Source of the DNA: Acetobacteraceae bacterium
Lineage (GTDB): Bacteria; Pseudomonadota; Alphaproteobacteria; Acetobacterales; Acetobacteraceae
Assembly (NCBI GenBank): GCA_030037175.1
Contig: JASHRV010000236.1
Location: 1-39,196 of the forward strand
Direction of reading: 5' to 3'
DNA: 39,196 nucleotides
Made by a program: the position numbers and the translations under genes. Within the stretch, counting starts at the first letter, position 1, and each line of letters begins with the position of its first letter. Below are positions 30,315-38,038 of the stretch, piece by piece. The notes beneath the pieces were generated by a model. That model saw only the letters and a list, made by a program, of their open reading frames with translations. It was not told where the DNA came from and did no database searches.

Positions 30315-31312
30315 AGGGATGATCTTTTGGCCATCGGAAAGGCCGGGAGCTCTGCCCCTTGCAATTGGTGAAAAAGCTCGTCCACGTGATCGCGCTGCAC
30401 ACGCGCTGTACCGTAGGTGGTGACGGCCGCCGAGCCGGCTGCGACGGCCAATGCCAGCGCGTCGCATTCAGACATTCCGCGCGCCAGCCCGAGCACGAGG
30501 CCGGCAAGAAAACTGTCTCCGGCGCCGACGGCGCTGTGCTCCTTGACCGGCAGTGCAGGAAGCCGGATGACGTCGGCTGCGGTTGCGAGCAGCGCGCCCT
30601 CTCGCCCGAGGCTTACCGCGATCATCCGCGCGGCACCGGCGCGGTGGAGTGCCGCGATCTCCTTTTCCTGCTGCCCGGGCTGGCGCGCTTGCTCGCCGAT
30701 CAGGAATTCGAGCTCGCCGAGGCTCAGCTTGAGCAGATCGACGCCGTGGCCGACCGCTTCCTTGAGCCCGGGGCCGGAGGTATCGAGGACGAATTTCTGG
30801 CCGCGCCGCGCGGCGATGGCCGCGGCCTGGCCATAGAAATCGACGGGAACGCCGCGCGGCAGACTGCCGCTCGCAACGATCCAGTCCGCCGCCACGTCGC
30901 GCAGGATGTCGAGCGCATGGCGCCATTCGTTTTCTGCGATGTCGGGCCCCTCGGGAACGAAGCGGTACTCGAGGCCGCTCTGGCGATCATGCACGTTGAG
31001 GCTGATGCGCGTGCGGCCACATATCGGCAGCGATTGCCAGGGAATGCCGTCCGCATCGAGCAACTCCTCGACCAGCCGGCCGGTCACGCCGCCGGTCATG
31101 ATCACGGCCTCGGCATCCGTGCCCAGCACGTGCATGACGCGCGCGACATTGATCCCGCCGCCGCCGGGGTCGAGCCGCTCGTCGGAGGTACGGATCTTGT
31201 GCGTGGGAACGACCGCGGGTGCGGTGCAGGCAATATCGACCGCCGGATTGAGCGTCAGCGTCGCAATGCGCGGATGCGCCTCAGGGCTGGACAATGAGGC
31301 GGTTCTCCACAT
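30311..31312 (-). CDS. pfkB: 6-phosphofructokinase of the PfkB (ribokinase-fold) family
   Basis: A 333-residue sugar kinase resembling E. coli Pfk-2, which makes fructose 1,6-bisphosphate. Motifs are IATLTLNPAVDIACTAP, the substrate-binding FxPGGGGINVARV-like DPGGGGINVARVMHVLG, ASGSLPRGVP, and the catalytic anion-hole GAGDSFLAGLVLG. 1-phosphofructokinase (FruK) is the close alternative, but the GGGGINVAR block and lack of a fru neighbour favour PfkB. The ATG at 31312 overlaps the BON-protein gene by 32 bases and has no clear ribosome-binding site; conservation begins only around residue 14, so a later start is possible. Confidence 0.9.
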   Translation of the reverse strand: MWRTASLSSPEAHPRIATLTLNPAVDIACTAPAVVPTHKIRTSDERLDPGGGGINVARVMHVLGTDAEAVIMTGGVTGRLVEELLDADGIPWQSLPICGRTRISLNVHDRQSGLEYRFVPEGPDIAENEWRHALDILRDVAADWIVASGSLPRGVPVDFYGQAAAIAARRGQKFVLDTSGPGLKEAVGHGVDLLKLSLGELEFLIGEQARQPGQQEKEIAALHRAGAARMIAVSLGREGALLATAADVIRLPALPVKEHSAVGAGDSFLAGLVLGLARGMSECDALALAVAAGSAAVTTYGTARVQRDHVDELFHQLQGAELPAFPMAKRSSL

Positions 31313-31931
31313 CGCTGACGCCGGCGCTGCGCCACGCCAGCTCCGCCGCTTCCTCCCGGTCCTCGACGCTGCGCACCATGCCGTTCAGGATCACCTTGGA
31401 GCCGTTGGCGCTGATGACGATTCCGGCCCTGTGCAGCTTCGCGTTGCGAAGGAATGCCTGCTCGACCTCATGCCCGATATTCGCCCGTGCCGGCGCGGGG
31501 TGAACGATGATCCGATTGTCCACCGCGGTCACGCCGGCGAGCCTGTGGACGCGTTCTTCGGCCTCGTGCTTTTGATACTGCTGCCCCACGACACCGACCA
31601 GCGTCACGACGCCGCGCTCGACCTTGAGCTGGATGGAGCCCGGCGGAATTTGCGAATCCCAGCAAAGCACGTGTACCGCGCTGTGGGCGATCTCGTCATC
31701 GGGGAGGCGCTGTGCCGCCGGGATCAGCACCTCGATCTCCTGGGCGAGGCCGCGCACGCCGCGAAGGCGAAAGACCGCGCGTTCCGCTGCCTTCTTCTCG
31801 GCGAGGCTCGCGACGAAGCCGGTGAGGCGGACGATGCCCTCACGGACCGAAACGTTGACGCCGGAGGCATCGAGATGCGGCGCCCATGCGAGCTCGTCCT
31901 CGACAGTTCGCTTCAGCTCGGCATCGTCCAT
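31281..31931 (-). CDS. Protein with three BON domains
   Basis: A 216-residue protein made of three BON repeats, at about residues 3-70, 78-145 and 150-216, each with the GxVxLxGxV core (GIVRLTGFVASLAEKKAAER; GVVTLVGVVGQQYQKHEAEE; SKVILNGMVRSVEDREEAAE). BON domains bind phospholipid or other ligands in the cell envelope; OsmY and potassium-binding Kbp are examples. No signal peptide is visible, so it may act in the cytoplasm. The ATG at 31931 has gggagg eight bases upstream. An FNR-like site lies about 90 bases upstream. The gene overlaps pfkB and appears to be part of the redox-regulated sugar cluster. Confidence 0.92.
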   Translation of the reverse strand: MDDAELKRTVEDELAWAPHLDASGVNVSVREGIVRLTGFVASLAEKKAAERAVFRLRGVRGLAQEIEVLIPAAQRLPDDEIAHSAVHVLCWDSQIPPGSIQLKVERGVVTLVGVVGQQYQKHEAEERVHRLAGVTAVDNRIIVHPAPARANIGHEVEQAFLRNAKLHRAGIVISANGSKVILNGMVRSVEDREEAAELAWRSAGVSDVENRLIVQP

Positions 31932-32016
31932 TGCAAGATCCTCCCGGAATTCGAAGCGGCGTGAGCCCCGTCGCGCTCCTCGACCGCGATCAGGCCCTGA
32001 CGGTCCGAAGGGGGCA

Positions 32017-32030
32017 TTGATCTGCCTCAA
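32017..32030. promoter_or_regulatory. FNR/FixK-type site before the BON gene
   Basis: The site ttgatctgcctcaa fits TTGA-N6-TCAA, the core of the CRP/FNR family; relative to FNR (TTGAT-N4-ATCAA) one inner base differs. It is preceded on the plus strand by gggggca, exactly as at 38015. It lies between pgk and the BON gene, about 90 bases before the latter's start. I could not see a clear -10. Confidence 0.62.
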
Positions 32031-32065
32031 CCATTTCGGAGCGCGGCCGGCTTGGCTAGCGCCGA

Positions 32066-33256
32066 TCACCATTCGAGCGCGGCGACGCCGGGCAGGGTTC
32101 TTCCCTCCAGCCATTCGAGAAACGCGCCGCCGGCCGTCGAGACATGGGTGAGCCGGCCCGCAACACCGGCGCGCCGCAGCGCGGCGATCGTCTCTCCACC
32201 GCCCGCGACGCTGGTGAGATGCCCGGCCTCGGTCGCGCTTGCAACGGCGGAAGCGAAATCTGTTGTTGCCTTGTCGAAAGGCGGGGTTTCGAAAACGCCG
32301 AGAGGGCCATTCCAGACCAGAGTGCGCCAGGCCGCCATGCGCGCGATCAGCATGCGCACCGTCGCGGGTCCCAGATCGAGAATCATTGCATCGGCGGGCA
32401 CCGCATCGACCGGAACGGTCCGCGCGGAGATGTCCGATGCCGGATGATCTCCGACGACGACATCCTCCGGCAGAATCACCTCGCAATTCTCCTGCTGCGC
32501 ACGGGCGATGATTTCCCGTGCCTTCTCCTGCATCTCCGGCTCCTGCAGCGATTTGCCGACCGCCACACCCTGAGCGGCGAGGAAGGTGTTGGCCATCGCG
32601 CCGCCAAGCACCAGGATGTCCATGTGCCGGACGAGATTGTCGAGCAGCTCGAGCTTGGTTGAAACCTTGGCGCCGCCGAGAACGGCCGCAAGAGGATGCT
32701 CGGGATGCTCCAGCACGGCTTCGAGCGCCGCAAGCTCCGCCTGCATCAGCCGCCCCGCATAAGCCGGCAGCTTGCGCGCGACGCCTTCGGTGCTCGCGTG
32801 CGCACGGTGAGCGGTGGAAAACGCATCATCGACATAGACATCCGCGAGCCGGGCGAGATCCTCGGCCATCGCCGGGTCGTTCTTCTCCTCCCGCGGGTCG
32901 AAGCGTGTGTTCTCGAGAACCAGCACCTCGCCATCGGCCAGCGAGGCGACGGCCCGCTCGGCCGCGGAGCCAACGCAGGAGGAGACGAAGCCGACCTTCC
33001 GGCCGAGCACATCCGCAAGCGCGGCTGCGACCGGGCGCAAGGAAAACGCAGCGATCCACTGGCCTTTTGGCCGGCCGAGATGGCTGCAGACGGCGATGCG
33101 CGCACCGGCGCGGCTGAGCTCCCGGATGGTCGGGCAGAGCACCTCCAGCCGCGCGCGGTCGGTGACCTGCCCGTCCTTGAGGGGCACGTTGAGGTCGGCC
33201 CGCAGCAGAACCCGCTTGCCCTTCGGGGTGAGCTCGTCAAGCGTGTGGATTCGCAT
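32066..33256 (-). CDS. pgk: Phosphoglycerate kinase
   Basis: Pgk transfers phosphate from 1,3-bisphosphoglycerate to ADP in lower glycolysis. The 396-residue protein is full length. Key blocks are LLRADLNVPLKDGQVTD near the N-terminus, SHLGRPKG (phosphoglycerate binding), GGAKVSTKLELLDNL in the middle, WNGPLGVFE and, near the C-terminus, SVAGGGETIAAL for nucleotide binding. The gene starts 16 bases after gap, so the two are co-transcribed, and it ends 134 bases before the BON gene with an FNR-like site between. Confidence 0.97.
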   Translation of the reverse strand: MRIHTLDELTPKGKRVLLRADLNVPLKDGQVTDRARLEVLCPTIRELSRAGARIAVCSHLGRPKGQWIAAFSLRPVAAALADVLGRKVGFVSSCVGSAAERAVASLADGEVLVLENTRFDPREEKNDPAMAEDLARLADVYVDDAFSTAHRAHASTEGVARKLPAYAGRLMQAELAALEAVLEHPEHPLAAVLGGAKVSTKLELLDNLVRHMDILVLGGAMANTFLAAQGVAVGKSLQEPEMQEKAREIIARAQQENCEVILPEDVVVGDHPASDISARTVPVDAVPADAMILDLGPATVRMLIARMAAWRTLVWNGPLGVFETPPFDKATTDFASAVASATEAGHLTSVAGGGETIAALRRAGVAGRLTHVSTAGGAFLEWLEGRTLPGVAALEW

Positions 33257-33272
33257 GAGACACGCTGCCTCT

Positions 33273-34286
33273 CTAAAGGCTTCCCATCAGCGCGGCGGTA
33301 TCGAGCATCCGGCAGGAGAAGCCCCACTCATTGTCGTACCAGCCGACCACATGGGTGAGACCTTCGTCCACCACCGCGGTCTGAGTCGAATCGAAGGTGC
33401 AGGATGCCGGGACGTGGTTGAAGTCGACGCTCACCAGCTTCTCGGTGTTGTAATCGAGGATGCCGCGCAGCGCCCCTTCGCTCGCCCGCTTCATCGCCGC
33501 GTTGATCTCGGCGCTGGTGGCGGCGGTTCTCAGCACCGCGTCGAGCGAGACCAGCGACACATTGGGCGTCGGCACGCGCACGGCGACCCCGTCGAGCTTG
33601 CCTGCGAGCTCTGGCATCACAAGGCCCACCGAGCGCGCGGCTCCGGTGCTGGTCGGGATCATGGAGAGGGCGGCGGCCCGCGCGCGATGCAGATCCTTGT
33701 GCAGCGAATCGACGATATGCTGATCGTCCGTATAGGAATGGATCGTCACCATGTACGCGCGAAGAATGCCGAATGCGTCGTGCAGAACCTTGACCATCGG
33801 GACCAGGCAGTTGGTCGTGCAGGAAGCGTTCGAGATGACCGTCATCTCGCGGGTGATCGTCTTCTCGTTCACGCCATAGACGATGGTTGCATCCGCGCCC
33901 TCGGCCGGGGCCGATATCAAAACCTTGCGCGCCCCGGCCGCGATGAGCTCTGCCGCCTGCGCCTTCTTCGTGAAATGGCCGGTGCATTCCAGCGCCACAT
34001 CGACGTTCCGGAACGGCACCTTGGCCGGGTCCTTCTCGGCCGAAACCCGGATCGGGCCGTAGGATTTCCCCCGGTAGCGGATGGTGATGCCGTCGGCGCC
34101 GACCTCGACGCTGCCGGGAAAGCGGCCATGCACGCTGTCATAGCGGAAAAGATGCGCATTGGCTTCGGCGCTGCCGAGATCGTTGATGGCCGCGACGACG
34201 AGATCGTCCCGCTCGCTCTCGACCAGCGCCCGAAGAACAAGGCGGCCGATCCGCCCGAAACCATTGATCCCGATCGTGACGGCCAT
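33273..34286 (-). CDS. gap: Glyceraldehyde-3-phosphate dehydrogenase (type I)
   Basis: GAPDH oxidises glyceraldehyde 3-phosphate to 1,3-bisphosphoglycerate. The ATG at 34286 (MAVTIGINGFGRIGRLVLRA) has aggagaga upstream and gives 337 residues, the normal length. The catalytic cysteine is C156 in SNASCTTNC; the dinucleotide-site segment INDLGS, with an Asp, suggests preference for NAD over NADP. It is followed by pgk after 16 bases. A perfect FNR-type site and a -10 box lie about 100-135 bases upstream, giving this gene the best supported promoter in the cluster. Confidence 0.97.
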   Translation of the reverse strand: MAVTIGINGFGRIGRLVLRALVESERDDLVVAAINDLGSAEANAHLFRYDSVHGRFPGSVEVGADGITIRYRGKSYGPIRVSAEKDPAKVPFRNVDVALECTGHFTKKAQAAELIAAGARKVLISAPAEGADATIVYGVNEKTITREMTVISNASCTTNCLVPMVKVLHDAFGILRAYMVTIHSYTDDQHIVDSLHKDLHRARAAALSMIPTSTGAARSVGLVMPELAGKLDGVAVRVPTPNVSLVSLDAVLRTAATSAEINAAMKRASEGALRGILDYNTEKLVSVDFNHVPASCTFDSTQTAVVDEGLTHVVGWYDNEWGFSCRMLDTAALMGSL

Positions 34287-34382
34287 GGCTTTTGTCTCTC
34301 CTTGCGGGGGCGGCGTGACCCGGCTGCCGGTCATGCCCCGGATCGAACGTTCTTCCGAAACGGAAGGCAGCAACGCGCGGAA

Positions 34383-34422
34383 ATTATCGCCCGGGCGCAA
34401 CCGGCCCTTTGATTTGCATCAA
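34383..34422 (-). promoter_or_regulatory. FNR/FixK-activated promoter before gap-pgk
   Basis: A perfect FNR-type palindrome, ttgatttgcatcaa, is at 34409-34422 (TTGAT-N4-ATCAA). On the minus strand gataat, a 5-of-6 match to a -10 box, follows 20 bases later (34388-34383). That layout matches promoters activated by FNR-family proteins bound near -41. The transcript would begin near 34376, about 90 bases before the gap start codon. Confidence 0.82.
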
Positions 34423-34467
34423 TGGGGAAATCCGGCGGCGGCGAAACGCGCGCGGCACGGCACTGGC

Positions 34468-36642
34468 TCAGTGAGCGGTCTCGCCTCTCCGCCGCACGAC
34501 GACATCGACCGTGATGGAGGCGAGCAGCACCAGCGCCGTCGCCATGAGCTGAATGGCGGCGCTCAGGCCCAGAAGCGCCATGCCGTTCACGATTGCCGCG
34601 ATGACGATGCCGCCGAGCACCGCGTGCAGAGGATGGCCGCGGCCGCCGAACAGGCTGGTGCCGCCGATCACCGCCGTGGCGACGACGTAGAGAACGATCG
34701 TGCCGCCGTCGAAGCTCGTGGATATGGAGCGAAGCCGGGAGGCATAGATGATGCCGCCGATGCCCGCCGTCAGACCGGCGAGCGTGAAGGCCAGCGTGCG
34801 GATCCAGGCGAGGTTGATGCCTGCGCGCCGCGCGGCTTCCGCGCTTCCGCCGATGGCGTAGACATAGCGGCCGAAGCGGGTGCGTCCGAGCAGGAATGAC
34901 CAGGCGACGAGAACGGCGAAGACGATCGGGATCACCCACGGCATTCCGCTCAAGGGGAATGCCGGCACGCCGCGATCGACATTGCATACCAGGACGATGG
35001 CCACGCCGGCCACCGCAGCCGCAAGAACCTTGAGCCCGACAAGAGTTTTCGGCGGCGTGCTCAGCCCGCTCCGCCGCCGCTGCCGGTCGCGGACCACGGT
35101 GAGGACCGCGAAGATGATGACCACGGCGGCAGTGATGATCCAACCGCCGGCGCGGCTCAGGGTCCCGTTGGCAAGATTGTTGATGATCTCGTCCGGTATG
35201 GGAATGGTGCCGCCCGCGCCAAGCAGCTCGATCATGAGGCCCTGAAAGCCGAGAAGCCCCGCGAGCGTAACGACGAACGAGGGCAGGCGGAGCCTCGTGA
35301 TCAGCGTTCCCTGCAGCGCGCCGAGTGCTGCGGTGGCGGCGAGTGCCGCGAGGATCGCGACCCACCACGGCCTCGCACTCTCGGGCTGCACGAACTCGGT
35401 CACCACAGTGCCGCCGATTCCCGCCACATAGCCGAGAGAAAGGTCGATCTCCCCGAGCAGAAGAACGAACACCTCTCCCATCCCGATGAGCATGAACACC
35501 GAGCCCTGGACGAGCAGATTGACGAGGTTGCCGGCGGAAAGGAACTTGCCGTTCTGGGTCTGGAAGATGACGGCGATCAGGATCACGCCGAGCACCACCG
35601 GCAGAACCCCGCTCTGCCCCGAAATGACCCGGGACCATAGGCTGCGCGCGTAGCCGAAGAAGCTCTGCGGGCCCGGCCCGACCGCAGCGCCGGCAGCGGC
35701 GCCAGCGGATTCTTCAGCCGCCGCCTCCGTTTCCTGCCGGGCCCCTCGCTCCGCGGGCGGGCCGGCTTCGGGGTGCCTGCCTTCGGGCGGCCGCGGAATT
35801 GGTTCCGCTTCGCCAACGATCTGCGCGGCAGGGCCTGCATGGCGGGCCGAGCGTCCGGTCGTCATGAGCTCGACGACGAGTTGGCGGTCGAACTCCGACG
35901 CCTTGCCGATTCCGACCAGCCGGCCCAGGTACAGGATCGCGAGGCGGTCCGCGACAGCGAAGACATCGTTGAGGTTGTGCGAGATCATGATGACGGCAAG
36001 GCCTTGATCGGCCAGCCGCCTCACGAGCTCGAGCACCTGCTTCGTTTGCGCGACACCGAGCGCGGCCGTCGGCTCGTCCAGGATCACGAGCTTCGAGTTC
36101 CACATGACGGCCTTGGCCACTGCAACCGACTGGCGCTGGCCGCCGGAGAGAGACGCCACCGCCTGTCGGACCGAGCGCACGGTGGTGACGTGCAGGTCGG
36201 CGAGCGTCCCGGCCGCTCCCCGCTCCATGCTGTCCTCGTCGAGCAGGCCGTTCCTCAGCCGCTCCCTGCCGAGAAACATGTTCTCGACCACGTCCAGATT
36301 GTCGCAGAGAGCGAGGTCCTGATAGACGACCTCGATGCCGAGCTCCACCGCCTCGCGCGGGTTGTGGACATGGACGTGGCGGCCCTCCCAGAAGATCTCG
36401 CCCCCATCCGGCTCGTAGATGCCGGCGACGCACTTGATGAGCACGGACTTGCCGGCGCCATTGTCTCCCAAAAGCGCGGTCACCTGGCCGGCCGGCACGT
36501 CGAGATCGACGCCGACAACCGCCTGCACCGCTCCGAAATGCTTCTCGATGCCTCGGAGGCGGAGAGGCGGCTCGGCGGCTACGCTCGCTCGGGTTTCAGG
36601 CGGGGCAGCGAAGCGGTCCGCTTCAACCATGAAATCGACCAC
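34468..36642 (-). CDS. Fused ATPase-permease of a xylose-type sugar ABC importer (XylG-XylH)
   Basis: A 724-residue protein that joins two subunits usually encoded separately. Residues about 25-262 are a single ABC ATPase: Walker A GDNGAGKS (59-66), Q-loop VYQDLALCDNL, signature SLSGGQRQSVAVAKA (164-178), Walker B LVILDEPTAALG and H-loop SHNL. Residues about 265-325 are a Pro/Ala/Glu-rich linker. Residues about 335-715 are a XylH/RbsC-type permease with about ten membrane segments and blocks GEIDLSLGYVAG and AIGGSAEAARRAGIN. Only one ATPase domain is present, whereas XylG and RbsA usually have two, so the transporter probably works as a dimer. The start is GTG at 36642, or ATG four codons later. 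It follows xylF after 41 bases. Confidence 0.9.
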   Translation of the reverse strand: MVDFMVEADRFAAPPETRASVAAEPPLRLRGIEKHFGAVQAVVGVDLDVPAGQVTALLGDNGAGKSVLIKCVAGIYEPDGGEIFWEGRHVHVHNPREAVELGIEVVYQDLALCDNLDVVENMFLGRERLRNGLLDEDSMERGAAGTLADLHVTTVRSVRQAVASLSGGQRQSVAVAKAVMWNSKLVILDEPTAALGVAQTKQVLELVRRLADQGLAVIMISHNLNDVFAVADRLAILYLGRLVGIGKASEFDRQLVVELMTTGRSARHAGPAAQIVGEAEPIPRPPEGRHPEAGPPAERGARQETEAAAEESAGAAAGAAVGPGPQSFFGYARSLWSRVISGQSGVLPVVLGVILIAVIFQTQNGKFLSAGNLVNLLVQGSVFMLIGMGEVFVLLLGEIDLSLGYVAGIGGTVVTEFVQPESARPWWVAILAALAATAALGALQGTLITRLRLPSFVVTLAGLLGFQGLMIELLGAGGTIPIPDEIINNLANGTLSRAGGWIITAAVVIIFAVLTVVRDRQRRRSGLSTPPKTLVGLKVLAAAVAGVAIVLVCNVDRGVPAFPLSGMPWVIPIVFAVLVAWSFLLGRTRFGRYVYAIGGSAEAARRAGINLAWIRTLAFTLAGLTAGIGGIIYASRLRSISTSFDGGTIVLYVVATAVIGGTSLFGGRGHPLHAVLGGIVIAAIVNGMALLGLSAAIQLMATALVLLASITVDVVVRRRGETAH

Positions 36643-36661
36643 CGGCCCTGTGCAGAAGCCT

Positions 36662-36678
36662 GATGATCAGAGATCATC
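36662..36678. other. Stem-loop between xylF and the fused ATPase-permease gene
   Basis: The arms gatgatc (36662-36668) and gatcatc (36672-36678) form an exact 7-base stem with a 3-base loop, five bases past the xylF stop. Such hairpins often stabilise the upstream binding-protein message so that it is more abundant than the membrane components. No T-run follows, so it is unlikely to be a full terminator. Confidence 0.5.
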
Positions 36679-36683
36679 CCGCC

Positions 36684-37871
36684 CTAGAAAGCAATGCCCG
36701 CAGCCTTGCACGCTTTCGCCATCGCACCCGCGCACAAAGTCGCGGCCGGAACGAAATCGTCCTTGACCACGGTCTCGGCCATGTTCGCCGGCGTCACCCA
36801 GATCGGGGTCAGCAGCACCGAGGGAACCGGCTTTTTCTCGCTGGTGTCCATCGTCGTTCCGTTCACCAGGGACGAGGGAGGCGTTTCGCCCGCCCGCAGA
36901 TAGAGCGCAAGCGCGGCCGCCGCCTGCGCCTCGAGATAGATGGGCTTGTAGACCGATCCGCACTGATAGCCGGAGAGCACGTTCTCCATCCCGGTGAGCG
37001 TCGCGTCCTGTCCCGTGGTTGGGAACCTCTTCGGCGGCACCTGCAATGTCTTGAGATAGGAGATCACCGCGTTGGCATTGTCGTCGTTCGGCACGACCAC
37101 CGCATTGATGCTGGGATGGGCGGTATATTGCTCCTCGAAAGTCGTGCGGGCGACCGCCGGGTCCCAGGTGCCGGCGGGCTCTCCGACCTTGACGTATTGT
37201 CCGGAGGTGAAATAGGGCGCGAGCACGCCCTCATAGCCCTGGGCAAAGAGGGTCGCGTTGTTGTCGGTCGGCGCGCCGCGCATCACCAGAAGCTGCGGGT
37301 TCTTGATGTTCCAGGCCTGCAGGCATGCAACCATGCCCTGCCCGATCAGCCTGCCCACCTCGACATTGTCGAAGCTCACATAGTAATCGCGGCTGCCGCC
37401 GAGCGTGAGACGGTCATAGTCGACCACCGCCACGCCGTGCGAGCGGGCGTAGGACTCGATCGACCCACCCACGCCGGAGGAGATAGGATCCATCAGGAGA
37501 ACCGTCGCCCCCTGCGAAATATCCGACTGCGCCTGCGTGAGCTCGGTCGATTCGCTGCCCTGGGCGTTGGTGATGACGAAGTCGCTCGGCGAAAGTCCCG
37601 CTTCCGTCAGCGCCTTCGCGAGATAGGGCGCATCGAAGGATGTATAGCGCGCGGAGGTGGCGGTTTCCGGCAGCAGAACCCCGACCTTGCCCTTCCCTTG
37701 CGCGGCCAGGCTTTTGAGCGCCGCCATGGCGGAGAAGTCGCTGGTGAACGAGGTGGCCGAAAGATTGTTCCCCTGCGCGAACGCACCGCTCGCCAGCATG
37801 CCGAGCACGAGCGCCGAGCACGCCGAAACCCGAACACCGTTTTTCAGGCACGAAGCTCCAGCCCTGGACAT
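36684..37871 (-). CDS. xylF: Sugar-binding protein of a xylose-type ABC importer
   Basis: A 395-residue periplasmic binding protein of the XylF family. The ATG at 37871 (MSRAGASCLKNG) has gggagg five bases upstream; the signal peptide ends near GAFAQGN. Ligand-site blocks match E. coli XylF as I recall it: VDYDRL then YYVSFDNVEVGRL, RGAPTDNNATLFAQG, VVPNDDNANAVI, TTGQDATLTGM and VYKPIYLEAQ. Xylose is the textbook ligand, but no xylose isomerase or xylulokinase is nearby, so another pentose or hexose is possible. It heads the sugar cluster and has an FNR-like site about 145 bases upstream. Confidence 0.9.
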   Translation of the reverse strand: MSRAGASCLKNGVRVSACSALVLGMLASGAFAQGNNLSATSFTSDFSAMAALKSLAAQGKGKVGVLLPETATSARYTSFDAPYLAKALTEAGLSPSDFVITNAQGSESTELTQAQSDISQGATVLLMDPISSGVGGSIESYARSHGVAVVDYDRLTLGGSRDYYVSFDNVEVGRLIGQGMVACLQAWNIKNPQLLVMRGAPTDNNATLFAQGYEGVLAPYFTSGQYVKVGEPAGTWDPAVARTTFEEQYTAHPSINAVVVPNDDNANAVISYLKTLQVPPKRFPTTGQDATLTGMENVLSGYQCGSVYKPIYLEAQAAAALALYLRAGETPPSSLVNGTTMDTSEKKPVPSVLLTPIWVTPANMAETVVKDDFVPAATLCAGAMAKACKAAGIAF

Positions 37872-38014
37872 TGCAGCCTCCCTTCCTTCCCATCCTCTCC
37901 GGCCATTTCGAGGTCGAGAGAAACGCGCCCGACCAGGATCGCGGCGCACCGGCCTTCGTGGCGGAATCGCGCGATCCGGGCGGCATTGATCGGGGAAAGC
38001 CGCGATCGGGGGCA

Positions 38015-38028
38015 TTGATCTATCTCAA
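38015..38028. promoter_or_regulatory. FNR/FixK-type site before xylF
   Basis: The site ttgatctatctcaa fits TTGA-N6-TCAA. It shares the flanking gggggca with the site at 32017-32030, which hints at a common ancestry or a longer recognised motif. It lies about 145 bases before xylF and 10 bases after the end of the oppF-like gene. No strong -10 is visible at the expected spacing. Confidence 0.62.
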
Positions 38029-38038
38029 GTCGGCCGCC

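Noticed and set aside
27831-30371. 846-codon plus-strand frame opposite ppsA.
   Set aside because: Antisense of a well-supported PEP synthase gene; low-complexity composition and no family resemblance.
37984-38010. Second ttgatc-like segment near the xylF control region considered as another FNR site.
   Set aside because: It has only one half-site (attgatcgggg) and no matching TCAA at the right spacing.
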